Position numbers and translations under genes: made by a program
Part shown: positions 17,243 to 26,174 of the stretch, piece after piece
Layout: the number at the start of each line of letters is the position of its first letter
Numbering within the stretch: the stretch's first letter is position 1
Notes under the pieces: model-generated
Database searches by the model: none
Told to the model about the DNA's origin: nothing
Seen by the model: only the letters and a program-made list of their open reading frames with translations
Assembly (NCBI GenBank): GCA_012798435.1
Contig: JAAZNF010000038.1
Span: forward strand, 1-50,891
Reading direction: 5' to 3'
Length of the DNA: 50,891 nt
Source: Myxococcales bacterium
GTDB lineage: Bacteria > Myxococcota > B64-G9

Positions 17243-18261
17243 CGCGGCTCCCCCGGTGCGCCCTCGACCCCGGATTGCTTGCGGATCAGCAGCTCGCGGA
17301 ACTCGGCCACCGCCTCGCGCACCACCTCCGCGACCTTCTGTTGCACAACCTCCTTGCGGACCTCGGCCTCCTCCACGGGGTTGGTGATGAACCCCACCTC
17401 CAGCAGCACCGCCGGCATGCGGGTGAGGCGCAGCACGTAGAAGTCGGCCTGCATCACCCCGTGGTCGGGAAAGCCCAGCGAGCGCACCAGCCGCTCGTGG
17501 ACCGCGTAGGCCATGCGCGAGCTGTCGCGCAGCACCTCGACGCGCTGCATGTCCTGGAGGATCGAGGCCACCACGTCACCGGTGGCCTCGGCGCCTTTTT
17601 CGACCGAGTTTTCGGCCGAGGCCACACGCCGGGCTTCCTCGCTGGAGGCGGAAACGGCGTGGAAGAACGTCTCCAGGCCGCGGTACCAGCGGGCCACGTT
17701 GCCGTTGTTGTGTACGCTCACGAACAGATCGGCGCCCACCCGGTTGGCGAGCTCCACCCGCTGGGCCATGCTGACGTCCTCGTCGCCAGCGCGGGTCATG
17801 ATCACCTCTACGCCGGGGAGACGAGAAAGCTCGCGCCGGATGCGCGTGGCCATCTGCCAGGTGATGCTCTTCTCGCGGGTGCCGCGCGCGCCGATGGCGC
17901 CCTGCTGGCTCTTGCCCGCGCCGCCGTGCCCCGGGTCCAGCACCACCCGCAGCCGCTCGATGGCACCGATGCCAGCGGAGCCAACGCTCGCCGGCAACCG
18001 CGGGAATCCCGGTCCCTGGCCAACCTCCGCCACCGCGTCCGGATCCAACAGGCCTCGCGCGGCTGTCCCCTGCACGAACACTTCCCCCGGAAGGACGAGA
18101 CCGCCGGCGAGGCGCGCCTCCTCTCCCTTGAGGACCACCGCGCCCCGGGGAGTGACGAGGCGTGGCCGGGCTTCCTCGCCCGCCCGGGCCGGCCGGGACA
18201 GAGCCGCGAGCGCGAAGATGGTCAGGAACAGATTCGCCGACGAAACGCGCATCAAAATCAT
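17239..18261 (-). CDS. N-acetylmuramoyl-L-alanine amidase (Amidase_3)
   Basis: I chose the ATG at 18261 (MILMRVSS; the ATG at 18252 is an equal alternative) because a signal peptide follows, LFLTIFALAALSRPARA. The product is 340 residues and acts in the periplasm, cutting between MurNAc and the stem peptide. The zinc site is complete: His in LDPGHGG, Glu in TREKSI, His in VSVHNNG, with the catalytic Glu in VLLEVGFITN. There is no AMIN domain, LysM or SPOR motif. It is coupled to rdgB by a four-base overlap. The longer frame to 19095 is shadow of coaE. Confidence 0.9.
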   Translation of the reverse strand: MILMRVSSANLFLTIFALAALSRPARAGEEARPRLVTPRGAVVLKGEEARLAGGLVLPGEVFVQGTAARGLLDPDAVAEVGQGPGFPRLPASVGSAGIGAIERLRVVLDPGHGGAGKSQQGAIGARGTREKSITWQMATRIRRELSRLPGVEVIMTRAGDEDVSMAQRVELANRVGADLFVSVHNNGNVARWYRGLETFFHAVSASSEEARRVASAENSVEKGAEATGDVVASILQDMQRVEVLRDSSRMAYAVHERLVRSLGFPDHGVMQADFYVLRLTRMPAVLLEVGFITNPVEEAEVRKEVVQQKVAEVVREAVAEFRELLIRKQSGVEGAPGEPR

Positions 18262-18314
18262 GGTAGCCGCGTTGCGGGCGCAAGACAAGGACCGCGCCTC
18301 GGGGGGGGAACGCA

Positions 18315-18343
18315 TTGACTCCGTGGCGCGCCTTCGGTACAAA
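18315..18343 (+). promoter_or_regulatory. Promoter giving a near-leaderless transcript
   Basis: TTGACT (18315-18320), a 17-base spacer and TACAAA (18338-18343) form a good promoter. The predicted start near 18350 is two bases before the ATG at 18352. No Shine-Dalgarno sequence fits between them. Confidence 0.6.
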
Positions 18344-18351
18344 TTTGTTCG

Positions 18352-18822
18352 ATGAGAGCGACCTTCGCACTGGTGACCCTGGTGTTGGCCCTGGGCGCCT
18401 TCCCCGGATCCTCGTCCGCCCGCTCCTGGAAGGGGGCGGTGCCCGGCAAGACCACCCGGCAGCAGGTGATCGACAAGTTCGGAGAGGCCAACCGTTCCTT
18501 CTCCAAGGGTGGCGAGCTGTCGGATGGCCTGAGCTACCAGGGGAAACAAGCCATCGCGGGCGCCACCGAGGCGGACTTCTTCTTCGACAAGAACGGCATC
18601 CTGTTCCGCATCGACGTGTTCCCGGCGCGGCGGCTCGGCAAGTCCGACATCCTGCGGGTCTACGGCGAGAAGTACGCCGAGCGGGTCACGCCGCGAGGCC
18701 ACACCTACTTCGACTACGCCGACGAAGGCCTGGTGGTGTTCTTCCACAAGGACACCGGCGAGGTGACGACCATGACCTACACCGCGCCGGCGCAGAAAAC
18801 GGCGCGAGAAAAGGCCCGCTAG
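18352..18822 (+). CDS. Small secreted protein, BamE/SmpA-like repeat pattern
   Basis: A 156-residue protein with a signal peptide of about 23 residues (VTLVLALGAFPGSSSARS). The mature part begins PGKTTRQQVIDKFGEA, which recalls the GxTxxQVxxxLG start of the SmpA/BamE (OmlA) fold. The DFFFDKNGILFRIDVF strand also fits that small alpha/beta fold. There is no lipobox Cys. It does not look like true BamE. The function is unknown; a periplasmic adaptor or inhibitor role is only a guess. It precedes coaE by 12 bases and is probably co-transcribed with it. Confidence 0.6.
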   Translation: MRATFALVTLVLALGAFPGSSSARSWKGAVPGKTTRQQVIDKFGEANRSFSKGGELSDGLSYQGKQAIAGATEADFFFDKNGILFRIDVFPARRLGKSDILRVYGEKYAERVTPRGHTYFDYADEGLVVFFHKDTGEVTTMTYTAPAQKTAREKAR

Positions 18823-18834
18823 CCCGGGGGGACA

Positions 18835-19443
18835 ATGCTCGTCTACGGCCTCACCGGAGGCATCGGGGCCGGCAAATCCGTCGTGCGGGAGATGTTCGCG
18901 GCGAGTGCGATCCCGACCTTCGACGCCGACGAGATCGGTCGCAAGCTGCTGGAGGCGGATCTGGCGCTGGTGCGTGAGGTGCTGCGCATGTTCCCCGGCT
19001 GTGAAAACGCCAACCAAAGCCTGGATCGGCAGGCCCTGGCGGTGCGGGTCTTCTCCGATCCGGCGGCGCGCCGCCGCCTGGAGGACTTGCTGCACCCGGC
19101 CATCCTGTCCCGCTTCCGCCTCGAGCTGGAGCGCCTCCCCCGCCCCCGGCCGGTCTTCTGCGTGCTGGAAGGCGCGCTACTGGGAGATACCCGCACCCGC
19201 TTTCCCCTGGTCGGGCTCATCGTGGTGACCGCGCCGGCGGCGCTGCGCCTGCAACGGGCCAGCGAACGCCCCGGCGCGGATCCGAACTCGGCGCAGGCGA
19301 GGTTGGAGGTCCAACGGCCCCAGGCCGAGAAGCTGGCCCGCGCGACCCACTGGATCGACAACAGCGGGTCCCTGCAAGACACCGAGCGCCAGTTCCGTTG
19401 TGTCTTGGCCAGCATCCAAAAAGAGTGTGGAGGTCCGGTATGA
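18835..19443 (+). CDS. coaE: Dephospho-CoA kinase
   Basis: A 202-residue cytoplasmic kinase performing the last step of coenzyme A synthesis. The P-loop is GLTGGIGAGKSVV (about 5-17) and the substrate-binding motif is PTFDADEIGRKLL (about 27-39). LLHPAIL matches the conserved LHP motif of the lid/CoA region. Length is normal. A weak GGGGG lies before the ATG. The end overlaps the next gene by four bases (ATGA). Confidence 0.92.
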   Translation: MLVYGLTGGIGAGKSVVREMFAASAIPTFDADEIGRKLLEADLALVREVLRMFPGCENANQSLDRQALAVRVFSDPAARRRLEDLLHPAILSRFRLELERLPRPRPVFCVLEGALLGDTRTRFPLVGLIVVTAPAALRLQRASERPGADPNSAQARLEVQRPQAEKLARATHWIDNSGSLQDTERQFRCVLASIQKECGGPV

Positions 19444-20576
19444 CTCGTCCGCGACCGAACAGCCGAAAGAAGCCCCTCTCCTCCCGGCGCCACGTCCTGG
19501 TCACCGGCTACCCCGGCTTCATTGGCAAACGCCTGGTGCGGCGTCTGCTGCAGGAACGCCCCGGACGGTTGTCCCTGTTGGTCCAGCCCAAGTTCATGGA
19601 GGATGCCCGGCGCTACATCGCGGCCTGTGGCGCGAAGGAGGGCCCCGCGGTCCAGCTTCTGGCGGGAGACATCGCCGACATGCACCTCGGCCTGGCCGCC
19701 GCCGAGATCGACGAGCTGGCCGGTGAGGTGGACGAGATCTTCCACCTGGCGGCCGTCTCGTACCTGGGCGTCAGCGAGGACCTCATGTGGCGGGTCAACG
19801 TGCGGGGCACCGCGAACCTGCTGGAGGTGGCCGAGAACGCGCGCCACCTGCGGCGCTTCGTGCACATGAGCACCTGTTTCGTCTCTGGCGATCGGCAGGG
19901 CGTGATCTCCGAGGACGAGCTCGACGAGGGACAGGGGTTCCGCACACCTTACGAGCGCACCAAGTTCGAGTCTGAGAAGAGAGTCCAGGCGGCGGCGGCG
20001 CGCCTGCCCGTCACCGTGGTGCGGCCGTCGCTGGTGGTGGGCGACTCGCGCACCGGCGAGATCGGCCGCTTCGACGGCCCGTACGCGCTGGCCATCCTGT
20101 TGGCGGCCTCGCCGCTGTCGTCCTTTCCCCTGCCCGGCCGCATGGAGGCGCCGCTGAACGCGGTCCCGGTGGACTACGTCGTCGAGGCCATGCTGCGCCT
20201 GGGAGAGTCGCCCGAGGCCGAGGGCAAGACCTTCCACCTGGTCGATCCCCACCCGCTATCGGCGCGCCGGGTGTACGACCTCATCGCCCTGCGCCTGGGC
20301 AAGAAGCCGGCCCGGCTGCGGGTCTCCGCCATGCTCACCGAAACCGTGCTCCGGCTCCCCGGGCTGGAGCGGATGTTCCGCGACCACCGCCAGGCCATCG
20401 CCTGCCTGAATACGCTGGCCTTCTACACCAGCCGCAATACCGAGTCCGTGCTCGGCGCGCAGGGTCTGCGCTGCCCGCCGCTGGAGAGCTACCTGGACCC
20501 GCTGGTGGACTTCGTGAAGGCTTCCTTCGCCGCGCAAAAGAAGAAGAGGGACTCGGTCGAGGACCCGCTCTCCTGA
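19440..20576 (+). CDS. Extended-SDR NAD(P)-dependent reductase/epimerase
   Basis: A 378-residue protein started at the ATG overlapping the coaE stop. The nucleotide-binding motif is VTGYPGFIGKRLVRRLL (about 21-37), a GxxGxxG type. The catalytic Tyr and Lys are in PYERTKFESEKRV, with the Ser/Thr partner in HMSTCFVSGD. The architecture resembles thioester-reductase-like or fatty-acyl-CoA-reductase (male sterility type) SDRs more than sugar epimerases. The C-terminal 100 residues differ from both. The true substrate is open. A short convergent gap with a hairpin follows. Confidence 0.75.
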   Translation: MTRPRPNSRKKPLSSRRHVLVTGYPGFIGKRLVRRLLQERPGRLSLLVQPKFMEDARRYIAACGAKEGPAVQLLAGDIADMHLGLAAAEIDELAGEVDEIFHLAAVSYLGVSEDLMWRVNVRGTANLLEVAENARHLRRFVHMSTCFVSGDRQGVISEDELDEGQGFRTPYERTKFESEKRVQAAAARLPVTVVRPSLVVGDSRTGEIGRFDGPYALAILLAASPLSSFPLPGRMEAPLNAVPVDYVVEAMLRLGESPEAEGKTFHLVDPHPLSARRVYDLIALRLGKKPARLRVSAMLTETVLRLPGLERMFRDHRQAIACLNTLAFYTSRNTESVLGAQGLRCPPLESYLDPLVDFVKASFAAQKKKRDSVEDPLS

Positions 20577-20617
20577 GCCTTTTGACGCGACCCTCGGCCG
20601 CCGTTTGGCTCCATTCA

Positions 20618-20657
20618 GATGCGCTCTTGGCTGGCTGACCTTGCGGCCAGACGCATC
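20618..20657. terminator. Nested hairpin in the convergent gap
   Basis: GATGCG (20618-20623) pairs with CGCATC (20652-20657), and CTGGC (20631-20635) pairs with GCCAG (20646-20650) inside. It lies in the 150-base gap between the two converging genes and could end transcription from either side. There is no U-run. Confidence 0.35.
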
Positions 20658-20726
20658 AGAACCCGATAATGCACCCTCACCCAGGAGGAGAACGCCGCCT
20701 CGCGAATTCTACCGTCGCCCGAGCGC

Positions 20727-22124
20727 TCACTTGCTCTCGATGACCTTGTCCTGGAGCAGGTTGGCCAGGATACGCAGCCCCTCGATCTGAGGAAGCCCGC
20801 AGATGGAGAGGATCTCGTCGTAGGAGATGTTCCCGTCCACCAAGGACAGCACGAAGCCGGCGCGGTGATCCAGGTTGAGCCAGATGATCTCGTCGCCCGA
20901 CATGCGGACCCGCGGGACGGCCTGCAGGCTGCCCAGCTTGGAGGTGAGGATGGAGGTGAGGCCCTGCTCGGCCTCCTCGCGCATCTTCTGGGCCCGTGCC
21001 TCCCCGGGGTGCTGCAAGAGGACCTTGTCGGCAAGTTCCAGGGCGCCGGTGAAGTCGTCGAGGTCCAGCAAATCCTTGATGCCTCGGATCATCTGCTCCA
21101 GGCTCTTCTCCGACTCGGCCGCGGATGGCACCATGACGGCGGCACCGGGTATCGTGCCCGCCACCAGATCGAGCGCAGACGGCGGAATGCTGGCCACCGC
21201 CGGTGGCCGGCTGGGGCGCAGCACCGGTATCCCCGGCGGTGGCGGGTTCACCACCGGCACCGGCGAAGCCGGCGGGGCGGGCGGTTTGGGTTGTGAGATC
21301 TCCAGACGGACACGCGGCTCGGTCTTGGGGACCATGGACCAGCCGGTCGGCAACGGCGTGGCGGGGGCCTCCGCCGGGAAGAGCGCGGGAGGCACCGGGA
21401 TCTCGTCGACGCTACCGGCCCCAGGTGAGTTCCCCGCTGGGACCTCTGGTTTCTGGGGAGCCGGCCGCGCAGGAAGTGTCGAGGAGAGGATGCGATCCAC
21501 CACGGGGACTTCTGCCGGGACCGGAGGCGGCATGGCGGCAAAAGCCGGCCCGGTCGGGACGATCGGCGGTGCCATGGGCGGAGGCGCGGGAAAGACCGCC
21601 GGCGTTGGTGGCGCTGCCGGGGGCGGCGGCGCGGGAGCGACGGGGGCGGTCCTGCCGGGCCCCAGCGGCTCGGAAGGAACCTTGCTGGAGACATCGAACA
21701 GATCGCCCCACTGGCTGGCGTTCAGGATGGGACGGGCCGGCGGGGTATAGCTGGGCTGGGTCTGCCAGGCCGGTGGCGACGTCGGCTTCTGGGTTGCCGC
21801 AGCGGGTGGGACCGGCACGACCGGCGGGCTGTCCGTCAGGGTCGGGCTGGTCTGGGCCGGCGCGGCGTCCTGGGGTTGGGCGGCAAATGCCGCCACCTCC
21901 AGCGTGGGATCCGAGCCCTTGTCCGGGCGATAGGGCTTGGTCGGCTCGGTCTGCCCCGGCGCCCAGTTCTCCTGGACGAAGCGGATGTATTCGCGCGCGC
22001 GCTGGTTGCTCGGATCCAGCAACAACACCCGGCGCCAGACCTCCAGCGCGTCGTCCACCCGCCCCAGACCATAATACGTCAGGCCCTCATCCAGCAGGCG
22101 GTGGATGTCGTCGGGTTCGCCCAT
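20727..22124 (-). CDS. TPR / proline-rich protein with C-terminal winged-helix-like domain
   Basis: A 465-residue protein. Residues about 7-45 look like one TPR unit (LLDEGLTYYGLGRVDDALEVW, then LLLDPSNQRAREYI). A long Pro/Ala-rich, probably disordered linker spans about 60-320. A second helical repeat with DFTGALELADKVLLQHPGEA is near 365-385. The last 50 residues (FVLSLVDGNISYDEIL, then LANLLQDKVIES) match in pattern the N-terminal domain of the J-domain protein in the same operon. It starts 13 bases after dnaK. A scaffold or client-adaptor role for this chaperone system is inferred. Confidence 0.7.
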   Translation of the reverse strand: MGEPDDIHRLLDEGLTYYGLGRVDDALEVWRRVLLLDPSNQRAREYIRFVQENWAPGQTEPTKPYRPDKGSDPTLEVAAFAAQPQDAAPAQTSPTLTDSPPVVPVPPAAATQKPTSPPAWQTQPSYTPPARPILNASQWGDLFDVSSKVPSEPLGPGRTAPVAPAPPPPAAPPTPAVFPAPPPMAPPIVPTGPAFAAMPPPVPAEVPVVDRILSSTLPARPAPQKPEVPAGNSPGAGSVDEIPVPPALFPAEAPATPLPTGWSMVPKTEPRVRLEISQPKPPAPPASPVPVVNPPPPGIPVLRPSRPPAVASIPPSALDLVAGTIPGAAVMVPSAAESEKSLEQMIRGIKDLLDLDDFTGALELADKVLLQHPGEARAQKMREEAEQGLTSILTSKLGSLQAVPRVRMSGDEIIWLNLDHRAGFVLSLVDGNISYDEILSICGLPQIEGLRILANLLQDKVIESK

Positions 22125-22137
22125 GGTCTTTCGCGCC

Positions 22138-23973
22138 TCAGCCCTTTCGAGCCGCCAGGCTCTTGAAGGTGGTCAGGGTGCGCTCCAGCCCTTCCCGGCT
22201 GTCGGAGAGGCTGTTCAGCTCGCGCCGCTTGATGGCCAGGCGGGCTCGCTGGATGGTGGCCTCGGCCTTGTTCAGCGCCTCGCGGGAGAAGCGTGAGGCC
22301 GAGATCACCTCGCCCACCCCGGGCAGGAGCTTCTCGATCTCCTCGATGATCTTTTCCACCTGGACGCGCTGTTTCTCGAACTCCTCGTCCTGGGCGGCGG
22401 ACAGCAGGTAGTCGCGGTTGTCCTCCGCCATGCGCTGCACCTCGTCCTCGGTGAGGCCCGAGGTGGCGGTGACCACGATGGACTGCTGGCGTCCAGTCTC
22501 GATGTCCTTGGCCGAGACCGACACGATGCCGTCGGCCGATATGTCGAAGCGGATCTCGATCTCCACCTCGCCGCGTGGCGCCTCGCGCAGGCCGGAGAGG
22601 ATGAACTCGCCGAGCAGCTCGTTCTCCGAGGCCACCTTGCTCTCGCCCTGGAACACCATGATGCGGGCCGAGGTCTGCCCGTCCTTGACGGTGGTGAACA
22701 TGTGGCTGGCGCTGGTGGGCACGGTGGTGTTCTTCTGGATCAAGGTCTGGAAGTAGCCACCCACGATCATGATGCCGAGCGAGTGCGGGGTGACGTCGAG
22801 CAGCAGGGTCTCTTCCTTCTTGCCCGGGCCCTCGCTGACCAGGGCGAACCCCTGGATGGCCGCGCCCAGCGCCACCACCTCGTCCGGGTGCACGTTCTTG
22901 CACGGCTCACGCCCGAAGTACTTCTGCACCAGCTCCTGCACTTTGGGCATGCGGCTCTGCCCGCCCACCAGGATGACGTCGGAGATGTCCTTGGGGGTGA
23001 GCCCGGCGTCCTTGATGGTCCGGTCGCAGATGTCGATGGTGCGCTCCACCAGGTCGATGGTGAGCTCCTCCAGCTTCTTGCGGTCCAGCATCTTCTGGAA
23101 GTGCAGGGTGCGGTTCTTGCCGGTGGAGAACAAGAATGGCAGGTTGATCTCGACCTCGTTCTGAAAGGACAGCTCGCACTTGGCCTTCTCGGCGGCGTCC
23201 TTGAGGCGCTGCAGGGCCATGGGGTCGGTGCGCGGATCGAGGTTGTGCTCCTTGGCGAAGTTGAACACCATCCAGTCGGTGATGCGCTGATCGAAGTCCT
23301 CGCCGCCCAGGAAGGTGTCCCCGGCGGTGGCGATGACCTCGTACACCCCGTTGCCGATCTCCAGGATCGAGATGTCGAAGGTGCCGCCGCCCAGGTCGTA
23401 CACCGCCACGCGCTTTTCGATCTTCTTGCCGAAACCATAGGCCAGGGCGGCGGCGGTGGGCTCGTTGATGATGCGTAGCACGTCCAAGCCGGCGATGCGC
23501 CCCGCGTCCTTGGTGGCGGTGCGCTGGCCGTCGTTGAAGTAGGCCGGGCAGGTGATCACCGCCTTGGAGATGGGCGCCTTGAAGAACTCCTCGGCCACCC
23601 GTTTCATCTCGGTGAGCACGATGGCCGAGATCTCCGGGATGCTGTATTGCCGGTCCTGCACCTGCACCCGGATGTCGTTGTGCGGCCCCTCCATCATGCG
23701 GTAGGGCATGCGCTCCTTCACCTGCTGTACCAGCTCGCTGTTCCACTTGCGCCCGATGAAGCGCTTCACCGCGAACAGGGTGTTCTGGGGATTGGTGATG
23801 GCCTGGCGCTTGGCCAGGTGTCCCACCAGGCGCCGCCCGCCGGCGGTGAAGGCCACGATGGAGGGGGTGGTGCGGTAGCCGCCCTTGTTGGCGATCACCA
23901 GAGGCGCGCCGTTCTCCACCACCGCCACGCACGAATAGGTGGTGCCGAGGTCGATTCCCAGTACTCGTTCCAT
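22138..23973 (-). CDS. dnaK: DnaK-type Hsp70 chaperone
   Basis: A 611-residue Hsp70. The ATPase domain shows [15 protein letters not shown] (about 6-20), [12 protein letters not shown] (about 193-204) and [15 protein letters not shown] (about 333-347). The substrate-binding domain includes [11 protein letters not shown]. The protein is shorter than housekeeping DnaK and ends in a basic helix (SLAARKG) without the acidic tail. That, and the absence of grpE or a canonical dnaJ beside it, suggests a specialised paralogue. It is the middle gene of a three-gene operon, 22 bases after the J-domain gene and 13 before the TPR gene. Confidence 0.92.
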   Translation of the reverse strand: MERVLGIDLGTTYSCVAVVENGAPLVIANKGGYRTTPSIVAFTAGGRRLVGHLAKRQAITNPQNTLFAVKRFIGRKWNSELVQQVKERMPYRMMEGPHNDIRVQVQDRQYSIPEISAIVLTEMKRVAEEFFKAPISKAVITCPAYFNDGQRTATKDAGRIAGLDVLRIINEPTAAALAYGFGKKIEKRVAVYDLGGGTFDISILEIGNGVYEVIATAGDTFLGGEDFDQRITDWMVFNFAKEHNLDPRTDPMALQRLKDAAEKAKCELSFQNEVEINLPFLFSTGKNRTLHFQKMLDRKKLEELTIDLVERTIDICDRTIKDAGLTPKDISDVILVGGQSRMPKVQELVQKYFGREPCKNVHPDEVVALGAAIQGFALVSEGPGKKEETLLLDVTPHSLGIMIVGGYFQTLIQKNTTVPTSASHMFTTVKDGQTSARIMVFQGESKVASENELLGEFILSGLREAPRGEVEIEIRFDISADGIVSVSAKDIETGRQQSIVVTATSGLTEDEVQRMAEDNRDYLLSAAQDEEFEKQRVQVEKIIEEIEKLLPGVGEVISASRFSREALNKAEATIQRARLAIKRRELNSLSDSREGLERTLTTFKSLAARKG

Positions 23974-23995
23974 GCGCTCTCCCGTGGTGCGCGGG

Positions 23996-25315
23996 TCAAC
24001 CCCGCGTCCGGCGCAGCTCCTTGAGCCGGGCCTGCACTTCCTCGTCCGCCGGCTTGTGCTCCGCGTAGCGGGCGTACTCCCGCAAGGCGTTCTTGTTCAT
24101 CCCGAGTTCGAGGTAGAGCTCTGCCAGGATACGCATGAGCTCCGCGTTGTCCGGATCCAGCGCCTGGGCCCGGCGGCAGTAGTTGACCGCCGTGCGCAGG
24201 TCGCGCTTGGCCGCGAGCAGGAGCTCCGCGGCCTTGGCCAGGGCATGCGGCTCGTCCGGCAAAAACTCGAGTACCCGCAGGTACGTACGCAGGGCGTCCT
24301 CGGACCGTCCCATGGACTCCTCGGAGCGGGCTCGCTTCAGGTCCTTCTCGGCCCGGATCTTGCCCGCCTTGGGCTTGACCTCCTCCGCGAGTTTCTCGTA
24401 CTCGGCCTGGCCCGGGTCCAGCGAAAGCGAGAGCTGGATCTCGTTCATGGCGCGCACCGGGTCGTTGCGCTTCAGGTAGTCCTGGGCCGAGGCGAAATGC
24501 TCGCGGGCCTGGGCTTTTCGCTGGGAGAGCGGCATGCGCCGGAGCAGCCGCTGGCGACGCTCCTCGCGCATGCGCTCGTCGCGCTCCTGGATGGCCTTGA
24601 GCTTGCGGGCGGCCTCCAGCTCCTCGGGGGTGGGTTCGTAGGGGAGCGTGGCGTCGTAGGCCTTGCGCTGTTCGGGGTTCGAGAGCACCTCGTAGGCCCG
24701 CGTCACGCGCTTGAAGATGTCCTCCACCCGCGTCTTGAAGCTCCCCAGCTCCTTGCGAAAGTAGGTGTCCGGATGGTACTGGCGCGAGATCTCGAAGTAG
24801 GCCCGCTTGATGTTGCGCTGATCCGCGTGGCGCTCGACCTCGAGGAGCTGGTAGTGGGTCAGCTCGTTCATCTTCTGGTGCAGGTAGAGGATCTTGCGCC
24901 GGGTCGCCTCGTCGAGATCGGCCTTCTCCTCCAGCAAAGTGTCGTCGAACGCCATGTTCAGCCACGGCTGCTTGTCGGGCGGCGCCGGCTCAGCGGATGT
25001 CGCCTCGGCGACCTGATCGGGCGAGGGCGCGGTCGGCTTGAGCTCCTCCGCGGTGTGGCGCCGGCCGCCGGATTCCCAGCCGACCAGGCCCTTGTCACGC
25101 AGTGAATCGAACAGGGCCCGGCCGCGTTCGAGCGGAAACCCCGAGGTCTGGATCAGGAGCTGCATGGTGGAGACGCCGTCCACCTTGAAGAGCAGGAAGG
25201 CTTCTTCCGGGGAGAGCTGAACCGCGGAGGGATCGATCGAGCCTGTGCGCTGGGGCACGATGCGCGCTTCCGGCCCTTCGTCGCTGCCGGAGGTGTTGGT
25301 TTCTTCCGTCGTCAA
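23996..25315 (-). CDS. J-domain protein with N-terminal winged-helix-like domain and C-terminal TPRs
   Basis: A 439-residue co-chaperone candidate. Residues about 33-80 (AFLLFKVDGVSTMQLL, then LFDSLRDKGLVGW) form a domain also seen at the C-terminus of the TPR protein of this operon. The J-domain lies at about 153-218 and keeps the HPD tripeptide (SRQYHPDTYF), so it should stimulate Hsp70 ATPase. After a charged helix, residues about 275-430 form TPR-like repeats (LRVLEFLPDEPHALAKAAELL, NYCRRAQALDPDNAELM). There is no Gly/Phe or zinc-finger region, so this is a class C J-protein. It is the first gene of the operon. Confidence 0.85.
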   Translation of the reverse strand: MTTEETNTSGSDEGPEARIVPQRTGSIDPSAVQLSPEEAFLLFKVDGVSTMQLLIQTSGFPLERGRALFDSLRDKGLVGWESGGRRHTAEELKPTAPSPDQVAEATSAEPAPPDKQPWLNMAFDDTLLEEKADLDEATRRKILYLHQKMNELTHYQLLEVERHADQRNIKRAYFEISRQYHPDTYFRKELGSFKTRVEDIFKRVTRAYEVLSNPEQRKAYDATLPYEPTPEELEAARKLKAIQERDERMREERRQRLLRRMPLSQRKAQAREHFASAQDYLKRNDPVRAMNEIQLSLSLDPGQAEYEKLAEEVKPKAGKIRAEKDLKRARSEESMGRSEDALRTYLRVLEFLPDEPHALAKAAELLLAAKRDLRTAVNYCRRAQALDPDNAELMRILAELYLELGMNKNALREYARYAEHKPADEEVQARLKELRRTRG

Positions 25316-25380
25316 CCTCCCCTCCCGGGATTTCAGGCCTGGCCGAAATTTTCGCCGACGTGCCGGCCCGCGCGCCCTCC

Positions 25381-25408
25381 ATTATCGCGGGCCCCCACTG
25401 GAAGTCAA
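25381..25408 (-). promoter_or_regulatory. Promoter of the J-protein / DnaK / TPR operon
   Basis: On the minus strand TTGACT (25408-25403), a 16-base spacer and GATAAT (25386-25381) make a near-consensus sigma-70 promoter. It lies about 65 bases before the start at 25315. No CIRCE-type inverted repeat or sigma-32-like -10 is visible. Confidence 0.6.
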
Positions 25409-25430
25409 GGTAACTGCGACGAAAAAGGCC

Positions 25431-26174
25431 CTAGCGCAGAGCCTTTCCGGTCATGGGGACGAACCGTACGTCGAGCCTCGCGAGCTCCACGAGCTTTCCA
25501 TCCCGTTTTACATAGGTGTAAAGCACCTGGCTTCCCTCCGGCCCGAGCGGGACCGAAAGTCGGCCGCCTTCTCGAAGCTGGGCGACGATGGGCGGCGGGA
25601 TCGCGCGCGGCGCGGCGGTGATGATGATGGCATCGAACGGCGCCTCCTCGGGCCAGCCGTCCCACCCGTCAGCCACCCGGAGCGCGACCTGATATCCCAG
25701 ATCGCTCAGGATACGGCCCGCCCGCCTAGATAGTTCATCAATTATTTCAAGGGAGTACACCCGGGCGCCGATCTCTGCCAGGATGGCCGCCTGGTATCCC
25801 GAACCGGTGCCGACCTCCAGCACCTTGTCCCCCCTGTGGAGTTTCAGAGACTCGGTCATGTACGCCACGATGAAGGGCTGGGAGATGGTCTGGCCCTGAC
25901 CGATGGGGAGCGGGTAGTTGCCGTAGGCCTCGTCGAGCTGGGCCTCGGGTACGAAACGGTGCCGCGGCACCTTTCCAATGGCCGAAAGGACCGCCGGATC
26001 GCGAATCTCGGACCGCAGCTCGGACACCAGCGCAGCACGGCGCCGCGCGAAGGTCTCCTCGTCGGGCGTGCCGGCCAAACACGAACCACAGCCGCAGCCT
26101 GCCAACCAGGCTCCCGCGAAGATGAGGCCCATGATCCAAGGCCCGGTCGTCAGGTGTCGCCGCCGCAGATCCAT
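25431..26174 (-). CDS. pcm: Protein-L-isoaspartate O-methyltransferase with lipoprotein signal
   Basis: The start at 26174 has GGAG at ideal spacing; the open frame further upstream is shadow. The 247-residue product carries all PCMT marks: PIGQGQTISQPFIVAYM, SAM motif VLEVGTGSGYQAAILAEIG and AIIITAAPRAIPPPI. These enzymes methylate isoaspartyl residues in aged proteins for repair. The odd point is the N-terminus: a basic stretch, a hydrophobic run (WIMGLIFAGAWL) and a lipobox LAGC at about residue 27. This predicts export and lipid anchoring, although SAM is cytoplasmic. It overlaps the upstream MopE-like gene by 25 bases. Confidence 0.88.
   Translation of the reverse strand: MDLRRRHLTTGPWIMGLIFAGAWLAGCGCGSCLAGTPDEETFARRRAALVSELRSEIRDPAVLSAIGKVPRHRFVPEAQLDEAYGNYPLPIGQGQTISQPFIVAYMTESLKLHRGDKVLEVGTGSGYQAAILAEIGARVYSLEIIDELSRRAGRILSDLGYQVALRVADGWDGWPEEAPFDAIIITAAPRAIPPPIVAQLREGGRLSVPLGPEGSQVLYTYVKRDGKLVELARLDVRFVPMTGKALR

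Noticed and set aside
18262-19095. Long N-terminal extension of the amidase frame
   Set aside because: It is antisense to the small secreted protein and coaE genes, and the signal peptide begins only at 18261.
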